DNA from: Corbicula japonica
Lineage: Eukaryota > Mollusca > Bivalvia > Venerida > Cyrenidae
Reading direction: 5' to 3'
DNA length: 64,000 nt
Assembly (NCBI GenBank): GCA_038501625.1
Contig: JAZAYU010000204.1
Location: 312,001 to 376,000, forward strand
Shown here: piece by piece, positions 57,816 to 64,000 of the stretch
Layout: the number at the start of each line of letters is the position of its first letter
Numbering within the stretch: position 1 is the first letter of the stretch
Notes under the pieces: generated by a model
Told to the model about the DNA's origin: nothing
Database searches by the model: none
What the model saw: only the letters and a program-made list of their open reading frames with translations
Made by a program: the position numbers and the translations under genes

Positions 57816-60440
57816 ATGCGTAAGCGCACAAAACATTAAGAATCTTGAAAAAAAAACAGACAATTAATTGGTTTGTTAAGGGTATTGAAAATGGCGAATA
57901 CTTAAAAAAGATTAAATCTGAACAAATAAACACTTTCAAAGTGTATGCATTTTCATTTTTGTTATTATAAATTGACAGTAAATTTATAAGAACTATTTCT
58001 CCTAATTGTTTTTCGTTCACCTGCATTTGACCAGCAATACCCATCCCTTCTCAGTTCTTTGATAAAAAGGGAAAATCTTATATCGACATCGCTTTATTGT
58101 ATAAAGTAATGAACTTGTGGTGCCCATCGCAATTGATAAGCCCTTCCCCACCCCCATCTCTTCTTTTCAATTAGAAAACACGTAATTCAGTTGTTGTTGT
58201 TGTTGTTGTATTATCCTGAGTCAACGCTCTTAATTTGTCGGTTATCTAATTGTATAGAAAATACAGCCATGTGCTTTGAAAACACAAATCGTACACTTTT
58301 GGACATAAAAAGGCCGATATACGTTTCCGTACATCTGCATTCAGTCATTGTAAATTTGATTTGTGTTGACATTTTCCAACTGAAGTATAATATATGACAA
58401 CCATATTTACTGTGATGATGATATTTTGCAACGTGGGTCTCATGGTTTTCATTATAAATCATATGTAGGACTGATTGTAAAAAAAGAACGTTAGACTGCG
58501 TCGCCTGAAGTTAGAACGTATGACTGGACCCATCTTAGAAAAAGAATGTAGGACTGGGTGAAATAATCGTTGGTCGGAGAAAAGTTGTGAGGAGAACGCT
58601 GGAACATGTTTGTATGTATGCAGAAGTAGAAAGAAAAGGAAACTTGACATTTTCCCGGTTACTCGCATCTTTTCACAGTTATTCTTCCCCGGGTATAGAT
58701 TATCACAGGTGTGGGCAGTTTTGATATTATCTAGTAGGGGATGTTTGCTCATAAAAGGATGTTGTTAATACAAAAAACTGCCGTCAGTGAACAATGTTCA
58801 ATGTTAATGGCCAAGTTTTAGCACAGTCGATTGATCGTCTGTACATAGAGGTCTATTTTAACAGACTACCTGATATCATATGCCTTTTGATTACCTTTTC
58901 GGCGTTAGCTGTCTAAGCTTACGTTTGACATAGTTTTTCGACCAATAAAATCTTGTAAATAAAACTTATTATGCAGCGGGAAAATCAAATAGATAATTTC
59001 GATTGGTTGTTAGTGGGTGTTGCTTTCGATTACCGTTACAATTTTTACATTTTGCGTTAGCATTTACTTGACACTTACATGCTCGGGCATTTTTCGTTTT
59101 TAAAAGCGATAATTGTATCAGAGAAGAACATATAAACGGTCCATCGATGGCTTAATGGAATATTCATGAGATGTACACTTTTTTTTAAAAATATTTACGT
59201 AGATATTTCTTGTTATACTTTTAGCCCAAACATCAAGTACTGACTGGGTATAACATTCCAATCACCCATCCTTAACCGTAACGATTATAATTACTCGAAT
59301 TCCAGAAGCAGAATTTCATTCTGTTTGCACCAGTGCACAATACTGGCTCCTAATTCTTGATGAGATATGTTAAAATGCCCCAAACCTCACAAGAAAATAA
59401 ATGGTTGTACTATCTCTTGGCGACATAGAAGTAGTTGTTTGTCTTTCTTGCATGTGTACGTCTGACTGCTCGACTTATGCATGAATGCATCATATGCAGG
59501 TTAAATGCTCAGGAAACTTCAAGTCGAACTAAGGATCGCTATCAGTGTGTTTAAAATTATAGGTGGTCTTAATCGCCACTTCCTGGCCGATTTCCGAGAT
59601 TCTCCGATCAAGACCTCGAATATACGTATATACAGTTTTCCTAACGTTGCTACGCGACGGACGCAATTTCGAAATAACAGAAACGTTTCTGATAACATAA
59701 AACAGCTATGCTATCTTGTTTAAGCAGATTTAATTTCAGGTGCTCTTGTGTCGAGTTTTACATCACCATAAGTTGCCTACTTTTAGCATGTGTATGCAAT
59801 GGTGTTGACAGTATGTCTGATACTGACCGTTCAAAGGCGGTTACACAGTTTCTTATTTTTATTACTTTTTGGGGTTAAAATAGTGTTTCCTTCTGGTCCT
59901 CATTTTTATTAATTGCATGTGATGTCCTTTCAAAGTTAACCATACTTCAAATACATGCTCAGTTTTCCTGTTTAGTTTTTGGCAACTCGGCGAGGCTGTT
60001 TTCCAAATGGGGCTTTTCCTGTTATGCATATTCCACTTTTTATAACTGGCTGGTTTCCTGCATGAGTGTCGATAAAAAGTATAATAAGAACACTTCGATT
60101 ATCCATTCTAAGTAAGTTAAACCTCTGCATACCCTAAATTGGTAGCTAAGCACGCATTTAACATTTTATATCAATTTCTTATTTCAAAATGTTGTAAGAA
60201 CTTAGATTTCTAAAGGAACTAGAAATAACGTTTATTATGGCCCACTGTCTAGCGAAACCATCGTGTTTAAAACATTTTCGACATGCCCTATTTGCATATT
60301 TTGCTTTGAAATCTCCCAGATGTCCCGGTGTTTTAAAGTTGGTGCTGAATTCTTCAAATGTCAAAATGCTTAAGCTTAATATGCGTTTTCCTGTGTTGTT
60401 TTTATTTAATTAAGACATTTATCTCTGTTCTGTTCAATAT
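57816..60440. other. No gene recognised
   Basis: AT-rich sequence with a short GTT run (58190-58208) and one palindromic motif ACCGTTCAAAGGCGGT (59826-59841). Frames at 58459-58752 (-), 59505-59723 (+) and 60179-60364 (-) carry no recognisable domain. Confidence 0.35.
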
Positions 60441-60444
60441 TACC

Positions 60445-60480
60445 GGTGCGGGTTCGCTCCAAGCTAGAGACACTATCATT
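60445..60480 (+). repeat. SINE 3' fragment
   Basis: GGTGCGGGTTCGCTCCAAGC and the following AGAGACACTATCATTTTTAA match the B-box end of the SINE family at 5200-5640. Confidence 0.6.
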
Positions 60481-61044
60481 TTTAAGTATTAAAATAATGT
60501 CAGAACATGTTTTAGTTAATCATTATCATACACTTTTAGGTTTTATCGCTGCATACCTTAATTGATAAAGATGAGTTTGTTTCTAACCAGATATTATCCA
60601 CTTAAAAATAGTGATTTCTACTTCTTTTGTCAATCTTGTAGCTACTTCAAACTTTTTAAAGCATCTTATGAAGACTTGTACAGATAAAAGTATCTCAAAT
60701 TACGGTTCAGCATAATCATTATTTCATGTCCGAACAAATAAAATCGTTATTAACGTTCACAACGTTTAACTGAAAGCAGAAGACGTTGGTGTCATAAACT
60801 GTATTAACCAGCAAACAATGACTAAAAACAAATGATTTATATATATTTTATTTTATTAAGGATTGGCATAAAATTGTCATGGCTGGGTTTAAATAATATT
60901 TATATATAGCTTAACAATCCAAACTGAGTAAAACTTCCATTAGAATTATTGAATATGAATTGACGTTATTTCTTGCTTCGTCCACGAGCGCAAGAGTTTT
61001 ATGATATTAAAAATCGCTAGCATACTAAAATAAGAAAGTTAAGA

Positions 61045-61250
61045 TTAACTAGGGAGTTTGCTAACGAGTTACCTCCCTTTGTAAAAGTTTATTGCCGATG
61101 TCGGGAGTTCGCCAACGAGTTACCTCCCGTTGTAAAAGTTTGTAATCACCTATGTTGGGAGTTCGCCAACGAGTTACCTCCCTTTAAAAAAATTATGTTA
61201 ACGCCGATGTTGGGAGTTCGCCAACGAGTTACCTCCCTTTAAAAAGTCTT
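61045..61250 (-). repeat. Four-unit hairpin tandem array
   Basis: On the minus strand each unit reads AAAGGGAGGTAACTCG, a short loop, then GAACTCCC, so GGGAG can pair with CTCCC. Units repeat at about 54 bp with spacers containing AACATCGGC or AACATAGG. The loop is almost invariant, the fourth (leftmost) unit is diverged, and a minus-strand AATAAA lies near 61087. Confidence 0.7.
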
Positions 61251-61299
61251 TGATCCCACATGTTCGAACATCATCTGTTCCGATGCCAGTTATAGATGT

Positions 61300-61526
61300 T
61301 TACAGATAGTCTTCTTGCGATTGTCCATCACATGGTTTACAGGAATCTGGTTGCAAGCTATCGCAGATGCAAGCTAATTCCAGCCACGACGATGTGTAAT
61401 ACCCTGGAAATATATAACACAACCAAGAAAAGGGGGCAGGGTTGGGTGGGAAGTTATTAAACAAAGTTTTTTATGTAAAGTAGCAATTCCTCTACCTCCT
61501 TCCGTTGATTAAGAATCGAAAAGACT
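61300..61526 (-). ncRNA. Candidate small two-exon transcription unit
   Basis: From the promoter below, a first exon could run from about 61526 to GGAAGGAG|gtagag near 61494. A short intron would end at TTATATATTTCCAG (61404). The second exon (61403 downward) has one frame with a cysteine-rich 33-residue stretch (YYTSSWLELACICDSLQPDS, then CKPCDG) ending at a stop at 61300, but no in-frame start codon was found in the first exon. It may be non-coding, or that frame may be the last exon of a longer gene. The hairpin array would lie in its 3' part. Confidence 0.33.
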
Positions 61527-61546
61527 GGAATCTGCGGAGACAAGAG

Positions 61547-61584
61547 TTTATATAGGCAAAGTCACGTGGTGACGTGTGACGTAA
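61547..61584 (-). promoter_or_regulatory. Compact promoter: CRE, E-box, TATA box
   Basis: On the minus strand TTACGTCA (61577-61584) is followed by the palindromic E-box CACGTG (61563-61568) and TATATAAA (61547-61554). An initiator-like CCAGTCT lies 28 bp after the TATA start (A at 61526). The close, ordered spacing looks like a real core promoter, but it is motif evidence only. Confidence 0.45.
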
Positions 61585-61589
61585 CAGGT

Positions 61590-62100
61590 GTCCATACTGC
61601 AGAAACTACCTCACTGGACAATTCGTCCCCGAAAAACCAATAACTCTAGATAACAAAGTGATCGATTATTATCCCGATATACCTTTTACTGCCTTAGGGC
61701 AAAAATCGATAAAATAATAGTGCGCGCGATCTAAAGGTTTAGTATCGCATCAATAAATTAAATTTAAGTAATGCGGACTGTTTGGTTTAAGATGCTGTTT
61801 TTTAAGTATACAAAAACAATTATAAAGGAGTATATTAAATATTTAAAAGAAAAGCACTCATATTCATTTATATACTTATTTTATTTTCCTCCAGTCCAAT
61901 TTAACAATTAGTAATCACCATCTAACTAGTTTGAAACAGTACATTTAATCACAATAAAATATAAGCTATATATTAATCAATAAATAATTATGTCCGATTA
62001 TTTCATTTATTTTGTAGCGTGCACCCTTTATTCCTACATGGATATAGTTAAACAGGGCTGGGGAGGGCGGGGCGTGGCGGGGTCAGTTTGTGCTAAAATG
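61590..62100. other. No gene recognised
   Basis: AT-rich sequence with a G-rich patch near 62055-62090, between the candidate promoter and the truncated reading frame. Confidence 0.35.
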
Positions 62101-62106
62101 TTTCAT

Positions 62107-62822
62107 TTAAATCAATTTCGATTTTAACAGCTCCAGAAGTTTCTCTTTCTTTCTGAGTTTGGTTTGAACTCCAAGTTCACATAATCTCCTTTTCAGTTCA
62201 TTGGCATCGAGTTCATTGATATAATGAGAGTCAGTTGTTTGGGGTAAATAAATGGCCGCAGCATCAGCTTGTTCTTTTGCTATTTTTTGTTTTTTACTGT
62301 GCGCAATATTTGATCTTCCGTGAGTCCAGAAGGAGCTAGCTGTTTTTTCATATTTTCTCTTTTCTCTTCCAATGCTGTGTACAGAGCCTAATTCAAGTCG
62401 TTTTCTTACTAAAAGAGCGTCATGAGTTGCATCAATTTTATTAGACTTGGATTGATGGATTTGTCTTATAATGTCGTTTGTTTTCTCGACTCCTTGACCG
62501 CTAAATTTAGCCATGCTTCCATACAACTGAACGAAATTCGGGACTTGATATAGCAGTGTATGAAGATAGGGAGTCACGTTTTTCGGTTGATATCCCTCTC
62601 GGTTCTTTCCCAAGCTCAAAAAGTCATTCAAAAACTTGTGACACTGAATGAACACGTTTTCGCCACTATAACTGTCTATTTTTGTATCAGTTAAATACAA
62701 GTATAGTGAATGAAAGTCTTTCCATAGTTTCACGGTTTGGTCCCTCGTTTCTTCATGAATACAAAATACAAGTTTGTCTGGCAGGTTTTTGAGGAGCTTC
62801 TTCTTGTCATTTCCGGTTATTT
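62107..62822 (-). pseudogene. 5'-truncated frame with C-terminal SAP-like motif
   Basis: The minus frame is open from about 62822 to the stop at 62107, roughly 237 codons, with no credible ATG or acceptor at its start and a stop just upstream. The C-terminal 35 residues (LDANELKRRLCELGVQTKLR and following) fit a SAP DNA-binding helix-turn-helix. The upstream part, with YQPKNVTPYLHTLLYQVP and FSGQGVEKTND, recalls multi-copy invertebrate proteins probably derived from transposons, but I cannot name the family. It is most likely a truncated element-borne copy; a real downstream exon cannot be excluded. Confidence 0.55.
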
Positions 62823-62829
62823 ATGTAAA

Positions 62830-64000
62830 TACTATAAAATCATTACTTTAACTAAGTTTTACTAAATATAAATTGATGATTAATAATAAATTTGATTCAT
62901 ATATGTCTTCTTATCACCTTTCAACTTTATGAATCCGTATTCAAACTTTTCATATTCAACAGTACCTTCATTTAGTTATAAAATAGTAATATTTTTGCGC
63001 ATGTGTAGACCCAGCTTACTAACATCTAAATACGTTATTTAATGTTCGCTACTTAATAAAACAGCATTATCTGTTAAGCAATTTATTTATTAAAATACCC
63101 TTGAAATAAAAGAATGTAAAAGACGCGAATTCAGTTAGAATGGTACACATTTTTTGAAGTACAAAGCAAGATGGAAATTAATTATACATATTTTATTAAA
63201 GAAATCTAAATTGGGTATTTATTGAGGTTAGCCGTTTAGCCTAAGGACTGCTAAGTAAACTTCGTTCTACTTGCCACTTAAAGATAATTTTATGCTTTCA
63301 TTTCCAAAGGTTTAACATAACAATTGAAATTATTAACCCACTTCCTGCCTTTAAATTTCAAGTTTTGTTTCACCAGATTTTATTTATAACAGCGTATAAA
63401 CGAAATAATTTCCTGCATTAACGGGGCACTTAATCCGGATGTTAACAATTAACCCGCAATTATGTGCAATAAAACTGCCAATTAACCTGCAATCCTGTGC
63501 AATAAAACACCACAATAGTTTACACCAAATGGGAGATTTTGTTTTGTTTTAAAATCAATCAAAATAATACAAACTTGAAATAGTTGTTGTAATAAAAATA
63601 ATATCGTACAGTTTATACGCTCGTTATTTTCAAAGATAAAGCAGAAAAGTGAGACAATTAAAGAAATTGTTTATTTAAATTGAATTCAAAATATCGCTAA
63701 TGCATTAGCAAAATCATATGTAATACAAATAAGTTATTGGTACACGTGTGTTTAAACAAAATTAATATTCAGATTTCTTATAAATTGTTGTATTATCTTA
63801 TTGTAATAAATGAAACATAGATTATTATTGGTATTAAGAAAGATGTTTTTATTTTTTATCCAGATATTGATAAATCCTATGTTCAAAATGAATTTTTAAC
63901 AGTCAGATTTAAGTGTCTGAAATAGTAATTATATGCGGTATCTTAATATATTATAATCAATAATTCTTTCAAATTAATGTACAACTGTTACAGATAAGCA
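62830..64000. other. No gene recognised
   Basis: AT-rich sequence to the window end with no coding signal or clear repeat. Confidence 0.35.

Noticed and set aside
57546..57863. Overlapping Arg/Cys-rich frames on both strands
   Set aside because: They lie in the GC-rich part of a TTAA element and have no domain signature.

Overview
The window looks like nuclear DNA of a bivalve mollusc. It is AT-rich, intron-dominated and packed with repeats: tRNA-derived SINEs, decayed LINE reverse transcriptases, TTAA-flanked inverted-repeat elements, and several elements built from tandem repeats, a GACG/GACC microsatellite and a terminal hairpin, a design known from bivalves ('pearl'/Helentron-like elements). 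The organism call is an inference from this repeat style and from exon signals; no species marker was seen.

The best gene is one minus-strand model running from about 43.1 kb down to about 3.2 kb. A TATA/CCAAT candidate promoter (about 43.1 kb) precedes a 179-residue first coding exon (42127-42663) recognisable as the head of a CXorf38-like protein. Exon 2 (28365-28523) carries an R-x4-H motif like that of HEPN domains. Exon 3 (20058-20223) is a charged helical, coil-like segment. Exons 4, 5 and 6 (8170-8505, 6779-7114, 3274-3672) encode three copies of one unrecognised, probably beta-rich module. Splice phases agree throughout (0, 0-0, 0-1, 1-1, 1-1, 1-1) and all joined codons stay open. The introns, up to 13.6 kb, are filled with repeats. 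The predicted product is a CXorf38/HEPN-like head, a helical linker and a tandem module tail; the joining of all six exons is inference.

Layout from left to right: 0-2 kb SINE copies and small inverted-repeat elements; 3-9 kb module exons; 10-11.5 kb a 155-bp tandem array; 13-15 kb a 146-bp array with a nuclear-receptor-like DR1 in each unit; 15.8-17.6 kb a reverse transcriptase scrap and another hairpin-ended element; 20 kb exon 3; 20.8-28 kb a degenerate array, a LINE, a tandem-repeat element with a 520-bp duplication, and a SINE with a perfect 11-bp target duplication; 28.4 kb exon 2; 32-33 kb a TTAA element and a perfect hairpin; 35-37 kb a 166-bp GC-box array; 39-41.5 kb a SINE and a 1.07-kb repeat; 42-43 kb exon 1 and promoter; 43-47 kb an inverted-repeat element and a second LINE.

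At 46867-55245 lies an 8.4-kb foldback-type composite element. It has long inverted arms, internal tandem copies of the arm, GGN triplet arrays, a captured copy of the 40.4-41.5 kb repeat, and a CGTTGT direct repeat exactly at both ends. The last part holds a TTAA element (56.8-57.8 kb), a possible small minus-strand transcription unit with a compact promoter and four hairpin repeats (61.0-61.6 kb), and a 5'-truncated reading frame ending in a SAP-like motif (62.1-62.8 kb).
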